Source: Propionibacteriaceae bacterium UBA6238 (GTDB lineage Bacteria > Actinomycetota > Actinomycetes > Propionibacteriales > Propionibacteriaceae). Taken from it: a stretch of DNA of 54,761 nucleotides. The notes below the pieces were generated by a model. The model was given only the letters and a program-made list of their open reading frames with translations. It was not told the DNA's origin and searched no databases. The stretch is from assembly GCA_002441465.1 (NCBI GenBank), contig DJWE01000066.1:3129-57889 (forward strand), written 5' to 3'. Of the stretch, positions 8,633 through 16,238 are shown piece after piece; positions within the stretch are counted from its first letter, which is position 1, and the number at the start of each line of letters is the position of its first letter. The position numbers and the translations under genes are program-made.

Positions 8633-10081
8633 TCAGATCAGGGGGACGCGGATGGTGGCCGTGGTCGCCTTCCCCTCCGTGGCGAGCGCGAACGTGCCAC
8701 CCAGGTCGGCGACCAGGGTGTTGACGATCGAGAGCCCCAGGCTGGTCGAACTGGAGATCGTGAATCCCTCGGGCAGCGGCTCACCGTAGTTCGTCACCTC
8801 GACCACGAGCTCGCCGTTCTCCTGCAGAGGACGGACGAGCACCTCGCCGGACTGATCGCGAAGGCCGTGCTCGACGGCGTTCTGGCACACCTCGGTCAGC
8901 ACCAGCGACAGGCTCGTCGCGACGTCGGCGGGCACATAGCCGAACGACCCCTCGCGCACCATCCTCACCTTGCCGCCCGTGGCGGCGACATCGCCCACCA
9001 TCCGGAGCAGTCGGTCGGCGACATCGTCGAACTTGACCGCCGAGTCGAAGGCCTGGCTGAGGATTTCGTGCACCACCGCGATCGCCGCCACCCGTTTCAT
9101 GGCGTCGTTGAGCGCACCCTTGGCCTCCGGGGAGGAGATCCGCCGGGCCTGAAGCCGAAGCAGTGCTGCGACGGTCTGCAAGTTGTTCTTCACCCGGTGG
9201 TGGATCTCGCGGATCGTGGCGTCCTTGGTCACCAGCTGCCGCTCACGCCGGCGCAGCTCGGTGGTGTCGCGACACATCACCAACAACCCATCCGGACCGT
9301 CCTCGCTGAGCAGTGGCAGGACGCGCAGCCGCACGTTCGCCGAGTCTGTTTCGAGGTCGAGTTCGGCGGATCCGCCGGACAGCGCGCTCGCCAGCGGACG
9401 CTCGACCGGCGTCCGCTCCTTCAGCAGCCCTCGCGTGACCGCGACGAAATTCTCACCGTACAGATCCGAGGCGAGGCCGAGCCTGCGGTAGGCGCTCAGC
9501 GCGTTCGGACTGGCGTAGGCGATCAGACCGGACTTGCTCACCCGGATCATGCCGTCGCCGACCCGCGGCGACACCCAGGGGACGCGCCGGTCACCGCCGA
9601 GCGGGAACTGGTGTCGGTGCACCATGCCGGCGAGCACCTCTGCGGCTTCGAGGTAGGCGTCCTCGAGCGCACCGGGAGCCCGGACGCCCATTTGGTTGGT
9701 GTGCATCTCGACGACGCCGAGCACCCGCCCGTCGATGAGGATGGGGACCGCCTCGACGTCCACCGGGATGCCGGCGTGCAGCTTGTTCCCGCTGGTTCGG
9801 CAGATCTCCTGGGAGAGGTAGGCCTCGGTGACCAGGTGCTCGGGGTCGTAGGCGATCTCCTCCCCCACCACGTCGTCCTCCAGCGAGGTGGGCCCGGTGG
9901 CCGGACGCACCTGGGCACAGGCCCAGAACACGTTGTCGTCGGCGTCGGGAACCCACAAGATCAGATCGGCGAAAGCAAGATCGGCGAGCAGGGACCATTC
10001 ATCGACCAGCTGGGTGAGCCATTCGCAGTCCGCGTCTTCGAGGGTGCAATGGCGCCGGATCACCTGCTCCATCGTCTGCAT
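8633..10081 (-). CDS. pdtaS: PdtaS-type sensor histidine kinase
   Basis: A cytosolic histidine kinase of the HisKA_2/HWE-like group that normally works with the RNA-binding ANTAR regulator PdtaR. The 482-residue protein has an N-terminal GAF-like domain, a central PAS-like segment (GMIRVSKSGLIAYASPNALSAY), the phosphoacceptor motif REIHHRVKNNLQ and an HATPase_c domain with N-box EVCQNAVEHGL and STSLGLSIV. No transmembrane span is seen. ATG at 10081 is used; ATG at 10072 is equally possible, and neither has a strong Shine-Dalgarno. No response regulator is nearby, matching the orphan arrangement seen in mycobacteria. Confidence 0.88.
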   Translation of the reverse strand: MQTMEQVIRRHCTLEDADCEWLTQLVDEWSLLADLAFADLILWVPDADDNVFWACAQVRPATGPTSLEDDVVGEEIAYDPEHLVTEAYLSQEICRTSGNKLHAGIPVDVEAVPILIDGRVLGVVEMHTNQMGVRAPGALEDAYLEAAEVLAGMVHRHQFPLGGDRRVPWVSPRVGDGMIRVSKSGLIAYASPNALSAYRRLGLASDLYGENFVAVTRGLLKERTPVERPLASALSGGSAELDLETDSANVRLRVLPLLSEDGPDGLLVMCRDTTELRRRERQLVTKDATIREIHHRVKNNLQTVAALLRLQARRISSPEAKGALNDAMKRVAAIAVVHEILSQAFDSAVKFDDVADRLLRMVGDVAATGGKVRMVREGSFGYVPADVATSLSLVLTEVCQNAVEHGLRDQSGEVLVRPLQENGELVVEVTNYGEPLPEGFTISSSTSLGLSIVNTLVADLGGTFALATEGKATTATIRVPLI

Positions 10082-10218
10082 GCCCGCCACCATACTGAAC
10101 CGCCAAAGGCCGGTCGGCACGCGACACCGCCAGGCCGGCCGAGTTGGTCCCTCGCGGTGCCCGCTGGCAGAATGGGTCCTCGCGCCGACCGGCGCACGTC
10201 CGACGTGAGGAGTCCACG

Positions 10219-10293
10219 ATGGGTAAGGGTGGCCGTAAGCGCCGTTCCCGCAGGAAGAGCGCTGCTAACCACGGCAAGCGCCCGAACGCCTGA
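10219..10293 (+). CDS. Ribosomal protein bL37
   Basis: A 24-residue, very basic peptide beginning MGKGGRKRRSRRKSAANHG and ending KRPNA. It matches the small actinobacterial large-subunit protein bL37, described from mycobacterial ribosome structures, where it sits in rRNA near the peptidyl transferase region. The gene has its own Shine-Dalgarno (GAGGAG, 10207-10212), ATG at 10219 and a strong terminator 22 bases after the stop. It is short enough to be missed by automatic annotation. The name rests on sequence memory. Confidence 0.85.
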   Translation: MGKGGRKRRSRRKSAANHGKRPNA

Positions 10294-10314
10294 GGAGCGA
10301 CGCCGCGAAACACG

Positions 10315-10339
10315 AAACCCCCGCCACGAGCGGGGGTTT
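10315..10339 (+). terminator. Intrinsic terminator of the bL37 gene
   Basis: AAACCCCCG (10315-10323) pairs with CGGGGGTTT (10331-10339) around a 7-base loop. The arm ends in T residues, giving a compact rho-independent terminator 22 bases after the bL37 stop. It may also work in reverse for rsrA, which ends at 10384. Confidence 0.85.
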
Positions 10340-10383
10340 CTGCTTGCTGGGACGAATCGCCGGCCCGGCGAGGCGTCCGCGAG

Positions 10384-10647
10384 TCAGTCGGACTGGGTCT
10401 CGGTGATGATCACGGTGTGCGTGTAGGTGGCGTGCATCCGCATCCTCAGCTCGTCCGGCGCCTTCTCCGCCGAGCAGCATCGCCGGATCAGCATCCGCAT
10501 GGCCTCCTCCACCTGGAACTTGTCCAGGCACGGCTCGCAGGCGAGCAGGTGCTTGCGAATCTCGTCGGCCTCGTCGGCACTGAGCTCGTGATCGTGGAAC
10601 GTGTACACGTTGCGCAGCACGTCGCTGCAGTCGTGGAACTCATGCAT
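10384..10647 (-). CDS. rsrA: Zinc-binding anti-sigma factor RsrA
   Basis: Redox-sensing anti-sigma factor that holds SigR inactive until disulfide stress oxidises its cysteines and releases zinc. The 87-residue protein has C7, the ZAS motif H33-x3-C37-x2-C40 and the C57-C58 pair, the same layout as RsrA and RshA. Its ATG overlaps the sigR stop by 8 bases, so sigma and anti-sigma are translationally coupled. The pairing with SigR and the motif make the identification secure. Confidence 0.95.
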   Translation of the reverse strand: MHEFHDCSDVLRNVYTFHDHELSADEADEIRKHLLACEPCLDKFQVEEAMRMLIRRCCSAEKAPDELRMRMHATYTHTVIITETQSD

Positions 10648-11344
10648 CGCGGTCGCCGCCGATCAAACCGTGCTCGCGAGCGAAGTCGGCCAGGGACGCC
10701 CGCAGCTGGTTGCGTCCACGGTTGAGCCGGGACATCACTGTGCCGATCGGGGTACCCATGATCTCGGCGATCTCCTTGTACGAAAAGCCCTCGACATCGG
10801 CCAAGTAGACCGCGAGACGGAAATCCGGGGTGAGCGCGTTCATCGCATCGGTCACCGCAGAATGCGGCATCCGATCCAGCGCCTCCATCTCCGCCGACCT
10901 CAGCCCGGTAGAGGTGTGCGCCTCGGCACGGGCGAGCTGCCAGTCCTCGACCTCGGAACCGGAGGTCTGCGGCTGGCGCTGCTTCTTGCGGTAGCTGTTG
11001 ATGAAGGTGTTGGTCAGGATCCGATACAGCCAGGCCTTGAGATTGGTGCCCGGCGTGAACTGGCGGAACGAGGCGAACGCCTTGGCGAACGTCTCCTGCA
11101 CCAGATCTTCGGCATCGGAAGGATTCCGGGTCATTCGAAGCGCGGCACCGTAGAGCTGGTCGAGGTAGGCCAAGGCCTCACTCTCGAACCGCTCAGTGCG
11201 CTCGGCATCGGTCTCAACCAGGTCGAGTTCGGCTTCGTCAGGAGCTGTCGGCAGATTCATCACGAACGAGCCTAGCGGGTGCTCCCGACGCAACCCCGGC
11301 GCGGCGCCGCCGGGTGCCGTTTCGGAGTCGAGGGTTGCGATCAC
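10640..11344 (-). CDS. sigR: ECF sigma factor SigR/SigH (thiol-oxidative stress)
   Basis: Group IV sigma factor for the mycothiol/thioredoxin stress regulon. It has region 2 (LYGAALRMTRNPSDAEDLVQ and FRQFTPGTNLKAWLYRIL) and region 4 (DVEGFSYKEIAEIMGTPIGT). The first start is GTG at 11344, giving 234 residues. An ATG at 11260 would give 206 residues and begin where related SigH proteins begin. The GTG lies about 10 bases after a GGAAT-N19-GTT promoter, so that transcript would be nearly leaderless. Autoregulation is therefore likely. rsrA follows with an 8-base overlap. Confidence 0.94.
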   Translation of the reverse strand: MIATLDSETAPGGAAPGLRREHPLGSFVMNLPTAPDEAELDLVETDAERTERFESEALAYLDQLYGAALRMTRNPSDAEDLVQETFAKAFASFRQFTPGTNLKAWLYRILTNTFINSYRKKQRQPQTSGSEVEDWQLARAEAHTSTGLRSAEMEALDRMPHSAVTDAMNALTPDFRLAVYLADVEGFSYKEIAEIMGTPIGTVMSRLNRGRNQLRASLADFAREHGLIGGDRDA

Positions 11345-11353
11345 GCTCTCCTC

Positions 11354-11380
11354 AACCGACGGCGCGGGACGGATTATTCC
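11354..11380 (-). promoter_or_regulatory. SigR-type autoregulatory promoter
   Basis: On the minus strand GGAAT (11376-11380) is followed by 19 bases and GTT (11354-11356), matching the -35 GGAAT / -10 GTT pattern of SigR/SigH promoters. It lies directly before sigR and overlaps the last codons of the SRAP gene. Binding by SigR is inferred from the pattern. Confidence 0.75.
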
Positions 11381-12078
11381 GGGACGGGCCCGGCCAGCGG
11401 CTCCACCAGTTCGGGACCGTCATTGGCGACCTTGTTCACAGCCATCGAAACCGGGTGGTAGGCCAGCGACGGGGCCGGCACGGTGAGCAGACCGTGCGGA
11501 TCATCGCCGAAGTGCGGGTCGAGCCACGCATCCCAGTTCTGCCGGGCGACAGCCATCGGCATCCGGTCGTGGAGATGGCCCACCTCGTCGGCGGCTGCGG
11601 TCGTGATCACGGTGGCCGTGGTCAGCCACTCCCCGTCCGCAGCCTTCCAGAACTCGTACAGGCCGGCCATCACCAAAGGACTACCGTCGGCGGGTCGGAT
11701 GAACCACGGCTGCTTGGCGGGTTTCCCGTTCGGGCCGGTGACCGGATACCACTCGTAGTAGCCGTCGGCAGGTAGCAGGCAACGGCGGGCCGCGAACGCC
11801 TTGCGGAACGCGGGCTTCTCGGCGACGGTCTCCAGGCGGGCGTTGATCAGTCGGGCCGCCCCCTTGGCGTCCTTCGACCACGACGGCACCAGGCCCCAAC
11901 GAACCGGCGCCAGCAGGCGCCGCAGCTCCCCGGCGCGCTCTCGCTCGACGACGGCCACGATCGGATCGGTGGGCGCGATGTTGTAGTCCGGACCCGGAAG
12001 TGGGCCGGCCACTTCGTCGATCTCGAAGTACTCCTCAAGATCTTCCCCCGACAGCGAGAGCGCATAGCGTCCACACAT
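11374..12078 (-). CDS. SRAP (YedK/HMCES-like) protein
   Basis: SOS-response-associated peptidase family protein that caps abasic sites in single-stranded DNA through a thiazolidine link to its N-terminal cysteine. The 234-residue protein begins MCGRY, so Cys2 becomes the N-terminal residue after methionine removal. It has NIAPTDP, VRWGLVPSW, RCLLPADGYYEW with the catalytic Glu and HDRMP with the active-site His. Length and motifs are normal. It lies 23 bases beyond the ECF sigma gene, and its 3' end contains the -35 box of the sigR promoter. Confidence 0.94.
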   Translation of the reverse strand: MCGRYALSLSGEDLEEYFEIDEVAGPLPGPDYNIAPTDPIVAVVERERAGELRRLLAPVRWGLVPSWSKDAKGAARLINARLETVAEKPAFRKAFAARRCLLPADGYYEWYPVTGPNGKPAKQPWFIRPADGSPLVMAGLYEFWKAADGEWLTTATVITTAAADEVGHLHDRMPMAVARQNWDAWLDPHFGDDPHGLLTVPAPSLAYHPVSMAVNKVANDGPELVEPLAGPVPE

Positions 12079-12101
12079 GGGCTTGACCCTACGCCGACCT
12101 C

Positions 12102-12869
12102 TCAGGACGCGGCCAAGGCCGCGCGAACCCGCTCAGCAAGGCGGGCGGGAATCACCGAGTCGGGATCGCGCAGACCACCCAGGGCGGCGGTGACCCCGAC
12201 GATGCCGGCGTAGAGCGCCGGGCAGGTTGGACAACCGGCCAGGTGCTGCTCGAGCCGGTGACGCTCCGGCGCCCCGAGCTCGCCGGAGAGGTAGTCGTCG
12301 ATTCGACGGCGCGCGTCCCAGCAGTTCAGTGGGACGCCGCTGATCGCCGCCTTCCGGGCCGCGGTGCCGGCGAGCGCGGACACGAGCATCTCCCGACCCC
12401 GTCGGATGCGCTGTTTCGCCGCGGGCAACGACACCCCCTGCACCTCGGCGACCGCGGCTGCGGTGAGCCCCTCGACGTCGTGCAGCACGACGGCTGCCCG
12501 ATGCGTGACCGGCAGGCGAACCAGCGCGTCCAGGAGGTCCTCGCGCTGCTCGGCGCGTTCCAGAACCACCTCGGCGGTCACGGTGTAAGCGTCGTCGCGC
12601 CAGTCGGCCTCCACCGCCTGCACCAGCGCCTCCTCACTCACCGGATCGGGCGCGTGCCTGCGGGTGTCGTCGACGAACCGGGTGAACATGATCCGGTGTA
12701 GCCAGGTCGCGGCGGACGCGTCCCCACGGAACTGCCCGGCACGTTCGAGCGCGCGCACCACCGTGTCCTGGACGAGGTCCTCCGCGGCCACGGCGTCCCG
12801 GGTCAGCAGCTGGGCATAGCGCAGCAGGCCGGGCAGTTCACCGACCAGCTGTTCGCCCGTAAGCCCCAC
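12102..12869 (-). CDS. ECF sigma factor fused to a zinc-finger anti-sigma domain
   Basis: A 255-residue protein with sigma region 2 (about 10-75, DAVAAEDLVQDTVVRALERAG), region 4 (about 108-165, DVEGLTAAAVAEVQGVSLPA), and a C-terminal zf-HC2 module (about 183-225). The module has C183 followed by H209-x3-C213-x2-C216, the zinc-binding anti-sigma pattern. No separate anti-sigma gene is adjacent, so the fused domain may control the sigma part in cis. No transmembrane segment is seen, so a cytosolic signal is expected. Target genes cannot be named. The domain reading is secure; the regulatory logic is inferred. Confidence 0.85.
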   Translation of the reverse strand: MGLTGEQLVGELPGLLRYAQLLTRDAVAAEDLVQDTVVRALERAGQFRGDASAATWLHRIMFTRFVDDTRRHAPDPVSEEALVQAVEADWRDDAYTVTAEVVLERAEQREDLLDALVRLPVTHRAAVVLHDVEGLTAAAVAEVQGVSLPAAKQRIRRGREMLVSALAGTAARKAAISGVPLNCWDARRRIDDYLSGELGAPERHRLEQHLAGCPTCPALYAGIVGVTAALGGLRDPDSVIPARLAERVRAALAAS

Positions 12870-12906
12870 ACCGGAGAATCTAGCCGCGATGCCCGCGGCG
12901 GCAGGG

Positions 12907-13119
12907 CTACTTCGCTTGGGCGGACGTGTTGGTGCTGAGCCCGAACAGCCGGTACAGCGGGCAGAAACCGACCAGCGCCGTCACCAGCAGCACCACCGCA
13001 ACGACGAACAGCAGGATCCCGCCCACCTGGCCTGCGCCCACCACGAAGCCCAGCGCGGCTGCGACCACGGCCAAAGCGATCCGGATGATCTTGTCCGCAC
13101 TGCCGACATTCTTGATCAT
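12907..13119 (-). CDS. DUF2892 (YgaP-type) inner membrane protein
   Basis: A 70-residue protein with two hydrophobic helices (IIRIALAVVAAALGFVVGAG and GGILLFVVAVVLLVTALVG) followed by the GFCPLYRLFG signature of the family that includes the membrane part of the YgaP rhodanese. ATG at 13119 is preceded by AGGAGAAAGACA, a good ribosome site. The family is often linked with sulfur transfer. The only rhodanese in the window is far away at 47.2 kb, so a partnership is not supported here. Confidence 0.85.
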   Translation of the reverse strand: MIKNVGSADKIIRIALAVVAAALGFVVGAGQVGGILLFVVAVVLLVTALVGFCPLYRLFGLSTNTSAQAK

Positions 13120-13233
13120 TGTCTTTCTCCTTCTCCTACTTCTCACCCCCACTGACGCACGCGCGACCCCCAGGGATACATCGGCTCCGCGGACGCGCTT
13201 GGCAGCCGGTGGGGTTCGGGGTAGGAATAGGGC

Positions 13234-13824
13234 ATGAGTCTTCTGCGGTTCGTCGCCCGCTCGATGCTGGCCAGCTACTTCGTGATCAACGGAGTCAAGG
13301 CCTTCCGGCACCCCGAGGAACTCCTCGAGACGGCCCAGCCGATCGCGAACGTCGTGCTGCCCGCGGTCAACTCGGTGCTGCCCGAATCGGCGCATGGCTA
13401 CCTCCCCGAGGACACCATCGGCCTCGTGAAGTGCACCGGGCTGGCCCAGATCGCCGGCGGGCTCGGCCTGGCCACAGGGATCGGCCGGCGACTCGGAGCC
13501 GGCGTGCTCGCCGCCACGATGGTGCCGCACGTGCTGGCGTCCAACCCGCTCGCCGCGAAGTCGCCCGAACGTTCGCTCGCCGCGGCTCAGCTCAGCAAGA
13601 ACCTGGCCCTGCTCGGCGGGGTGCTGCTCGCCGCCTTGGACACCGAAGGCAGGCCCAACCTCGCCTGGAAGGTTCGTACCCAGAAGGAGCTGGCAGCCAA
13701 GGAGGCCGCGAAGCGCAAGGCGGAGCGGGAGCGCGACGCCCGCAGCATCGCGGCAGAGGCGGCCAAGGTCGCGAAGAAGCGGGGACGTCGCGCCCGCAAG
13801 GCCGCGGAGGGCGTGCTTTCTTGA
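13234..13824 (+). CDS. DoxX-family membrane protein
   Basis: A 196-residue protein with DoxX-type features: FVARSMLASYFVINGVKAFRHP at the N-terminus, then hydrophobic helices around GLAQIAGGLGLATGIG, LGAGVLAATMVPHVLA and NLALLGGVLLAAL. The last 55 residues are a Lys/Arg/Ala-rich, probably helical cytosolic tail (KEAAKRKAERERDARS), longer than in many relatives. Start is ATG at 13234 after AGGAATAG. Its stop overlaps the TTG start of aroA (TTGA), so the two are coupled. DoxX proteins are tied to redox or sulfur chemistry in some species; the role here is unknown. Confidence 0.82.
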   Translation: MSLLRFVARSMLASYFVINGVKAFRHPEELLETAQPIANVVLPAVNSVLPESAHGYLPEDTIGLVKCTGLAQIAGGLGLATGIGRRLGAGVLAATMVPHVLASNPLAAKSPERSLAAAQLSKNLALLGGVLLAALDTEGRPNLAWKVRTQKELAAKEAAKRKAERERDARSIAAEAAKVAKKRGRRARKAAEGVLS

Positions 13825-15101
13825 TCCCGTGGCAGGCCCCGGTCGCGACCCGACCCGTGCACGGCGACCTGATCGTCCCCGGATCCAAATCGGCCAGCGC
13901 CCGCAGCCTGCTGCTCGCCGCCCTCGCTGACGGCCCCTCAGTCCTCACCGGAGTGCTCGACTCCCGCGACACGTCACTGATGCGGGCCGGCCTCACCGCG
14001 CTCGGTGCCGGGTTCGACGACCTCCCCGACGGCCGGTTGCGCGTCCGGCCCGCCGACCCTGTGGCCGGCGGCGGCGACATCGACTGCGGCCTGGCCGGAA
14101 CCGTGCTGCGTTTCCTGCCACCGGTTGCAGCGCTGGCTGCGAGCCCGACGCGGTTCCACGGGGACGCGGCCGCGTCCGCCCGTCCGATTGCTCCGCTCCT
14201 GGACGCCCTCGCCGCCCTCGGCGCCTCGGTGAGCCGACCTCGGACGCTGCCGTTCACGGTGGCCGGCGGCGAAGGGTTCAGCGGCGGCGAGATCTCGCTG
14301 GATGCCTCCGCGAGCAGCCAGTTCGTCTCGGCCTTGCTGCTCGCCGGCGCCCGGTTCCCCGGCGGCGTGACCGTGGGCCATGTGGGCGGCTCGGTGCCAT
14401 CGCTGCCGCACATCGAGATGACCTGCACGCTGCTGGAACACCGTGGCGTCAAGGTCGACCACCCGGCCGAGCTCACCTGGCGGGTCGCACCGGGTCCGAT
14501 CGCCGCGCTCGACGAGGTCGTCGAACCTGACCTCACCAATGCCGCCAGCCTGCTCGCCGCCGCCCTGGTCAGCGGCGGGACCTTGAGCACCGCCTGGCCC
14601 GAGGGCTCGGTGCAGGCAGCCGATCACCTGCTCGCGGTGTTGACCGCGTTCGGCGCCCAGGTGTCCTACTCCGGGAGCCGGGACGGCCGGCGCGTCCAGG
14701 TATCGGGCGAGGCGGGCGTTCACGGGGCGGACCTGGACCTGCACGAGGTGAGCGAGCTGACCCCGGTCGCCGCGGCATTGGCTGCGGTGGCCGACTCCCC
14801 CAGCGTGCTGCGCGGCGTCGCGCACATCCGAGGCCACGAGACGGACCGGCTCGCGGCGCTCGCCGCCGAACTGACGGGCCTGGGCGTCGGCGCCCTCGAA
14901 ACGGCGGACGGCCTGGCGATCACACCCGGGCCGCGCCACGCCGGCACGTTCCACACCCACGCCGACCATCGCCTCGCCCACGCCGCCGCGCTGATCGGTC
15001 TGGTCACCCCCGGGGTCCAACTCGACGACGTCGGCTGCACCACCAAGACTCTCCCGGACTTTCCGGGACTCTGGTCTGGCCTGCTCGGAGCGGACCGGTG
15101 A
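13821..15101 (+). CDS. aroA: 3-phosphoshikimate 1-carboxyvinyltransferase (EPSP synthase)
   Basis: Transfers enolpyruvyl from PEP to shikimate-3-phosphate in aromatic amino-acid synthesis. The 426-residue protein has VPGSKSASARSLLLAA (PEP and phosphate contacts), CGLAGTVLRFLPP in place of the usual NAGTAMRPL, SSQFVSALLLA, and HADHRLAHAAALIGL corresponding to DHRMAM. The TTG at 13821 is the only reasonable start: it overlaps the DoxX stop and has GGAGG at 13806-13810. The length agrees with a full enzyme. rsgA follows with a GTGA overlap. Confidence 0.93.
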   Translation: MIPWQAPVATRPVHGDLIVPGSKSASARSLLLAALADGPSVLTGVLDSRDTSLMRAGLTALGAGFDDLPDGRLRVRPADPVAGGGDIDCGLAGTVLRFLPPVAALAASPTRFHGDAAASARPIAPLLDALAALGASVSRPRTLPFTVAGGEGFSGGEISLDASASSQFVSALLLAGARFPGGVTVGHVGGSVPSLPHIEMTCTLLEHRGVKVDHPAELTWRVAPGPIAALDEVVEPDLTNAASLLAAALVSGGTLSTAWPEGSVQAADHLLAVLTAFGAQVSYSGSRDGRRVQVSGEAGVHGADLDLHEVSELTPVAAALAAVADSPSVLRGVAHIRGHETDRLAALAAELTGLGVGALETADGLAITPGPRHAGTFHTHADHRLAHAAALIGLVTPGVQLDDVGCTTKTLPDFPGLWSGLLGADR

Positions 15102-16093
15102 GCCGGCAAGGACGGGACGCGATCACCGACGACCCGCACGCCGGGTACGGACGGCCCAGCCGCCGCTCGCGGCCCCGCACGAAGGACCGCCCCACCCATG
15201 CCGACGCCGTCCAGGCGAGCGTGGTGACCGTGGACCGAGGCCGCTACCGATGCCTGGTCGCCGAAGGCGCGCCGATCGTCTCCGCCACCAAGGCCCGCAC
15301 CCTTGGACGCACCGGCGTCATCGTCGGCGATCGGGTGCGACTCGTCGGCGACAGCTCGGGCACCAAAGGCACCCTGGCCCGGATCGTGGCCGTGGACGAA
15401 CGCGAGACCGTACTACGGCGTACTGCAGATGACGACGATCCCTTCGAGCGTCCGATCGTGGCCAACGCCGACCAGCTCGTGATCGTGGCCGCGCTGGCCG
15501 ACCCGCCGCCCCGGGTGGGCATGATCGACCGGATCCTGGTCGCGGCCTATGACGCTGGCCTGGAGCCGTTGCTGGTGTTGACCAAGGCCGATCTGGCCGA
15601 CCCGGACGGGCTGATGGCCACCTACCGTCCGCTCGGGCTGCGAGTGGTGGCCGTCGAGCCGGGCGCCGACCTGGATCCGCTGCGCGAAGCGCTCGCCGGG
15701 CACCGCAGCGTGCTGGTCGGGCATTCCGGGGTGGGCAAGTCCACCCTGGTGAACGCGCTGATCCCCGGTGTCGACCGGGAGGTCGGCAAGGTCAACGAAG
15801 TGACCGGACGCGGCCGCCACACCTCCACCAGCGCGATCGCGCTCCAACTCCCCGACGCGGGCGGCTGGGTGATCGACACCCCCGGCGTCCGGTCGTTCGG
15901 ACTCAGCCACGTCACACCCGACTCCATCGTCGCGGCCTTCCCCGACCTGTCCGAGATCGTCGAGGACTGCCCACGCGGCTGTCGGCACGACTCGAACGAA
16001 CCCGAGTGCGCGCTCGACGTGGCGGTGGCCGACGGCCGCCTCGCCCCGGAGCGGCTGGACTCGTTCCGCCGGATGGAAAAGGCCTTCGGCTAG
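15098..16093 (+). CDS. rsgA: Ribosome small-subunit-dependent GTPase A
   Basis: Circularly permuted GTPase that checks late 30S subunit maturation. The 331-residue protein has a basic N-terminal extension, an OB-fold-like region (VVTVDRGRYRCLVAEG), the G4 motif LTKADL before the G1 motif GHSGVGKST, the G3 motif DTPGV, and a C-terminal zinc module containing CPRGCRHDSNEPEC. That order is diagnostic. GTG at 15098 overlaps the aroA stop. Grouping with aroA is common in actinobacteria. Confidence 0.94.
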   Translation: MSRQGRDAITDDPHAGYGRPSRRSRPRTKDRPTHADAVQASVVTVDRGRYRCLVAEGAPIVSATKARTLGRTGVIVGDRVRLVGDSSGTKGTLARIVAVDERETVLRRTADDDDPFERPIVANADQLVIVAALADPPPRVGMIDRILVAAYDAGLEPLLVLTKADLADPDGLMATYRPLGLRVVAVEPGADLDPLREALAGHRSVLVGHSGVGKSTLVNALIPGVDREVGKVNEVTGRGRHTSTSAIALQLPDAGGWVIDTPGVRSFGLSHVTPDSIVAAFPDLSEIVEDCPRGCRHDSNEPECALDVAVADGRLAPERLDSFRRMEKAFG

Positions 16094-16201
16094 GCAGATC
16101 CCCGATCGTGCCGCTCCCAACCCGGGGCAGCCGAGCCGGGCCGGCCCGCCGCCCACCCGCCGAACCGCCGGCGTGGCGATGGAGCTTCTCTCGCCCAACC
16201 A

Positions 16202-16222
16202 TTGACAGTGACGTAGCGTCAC
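16202..16222 (+). promoter_or_regulatory. Candidate MerR operator/promoter
   Basis: TTGACA at 16202-16207, a perfect -35 hexamer, is followed at once by the dyad GTGACG-TAG-CGTCAC at 16208-16222 (they touch at 16207/16208). A dyad in the promoter spacer is how MerR-family proteins bind. No clear -10 is visible. The merR start is at 16239. Confidence 0.6.
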
Positions 16223-16238
16223 ATGGTCCTCTGGACTC

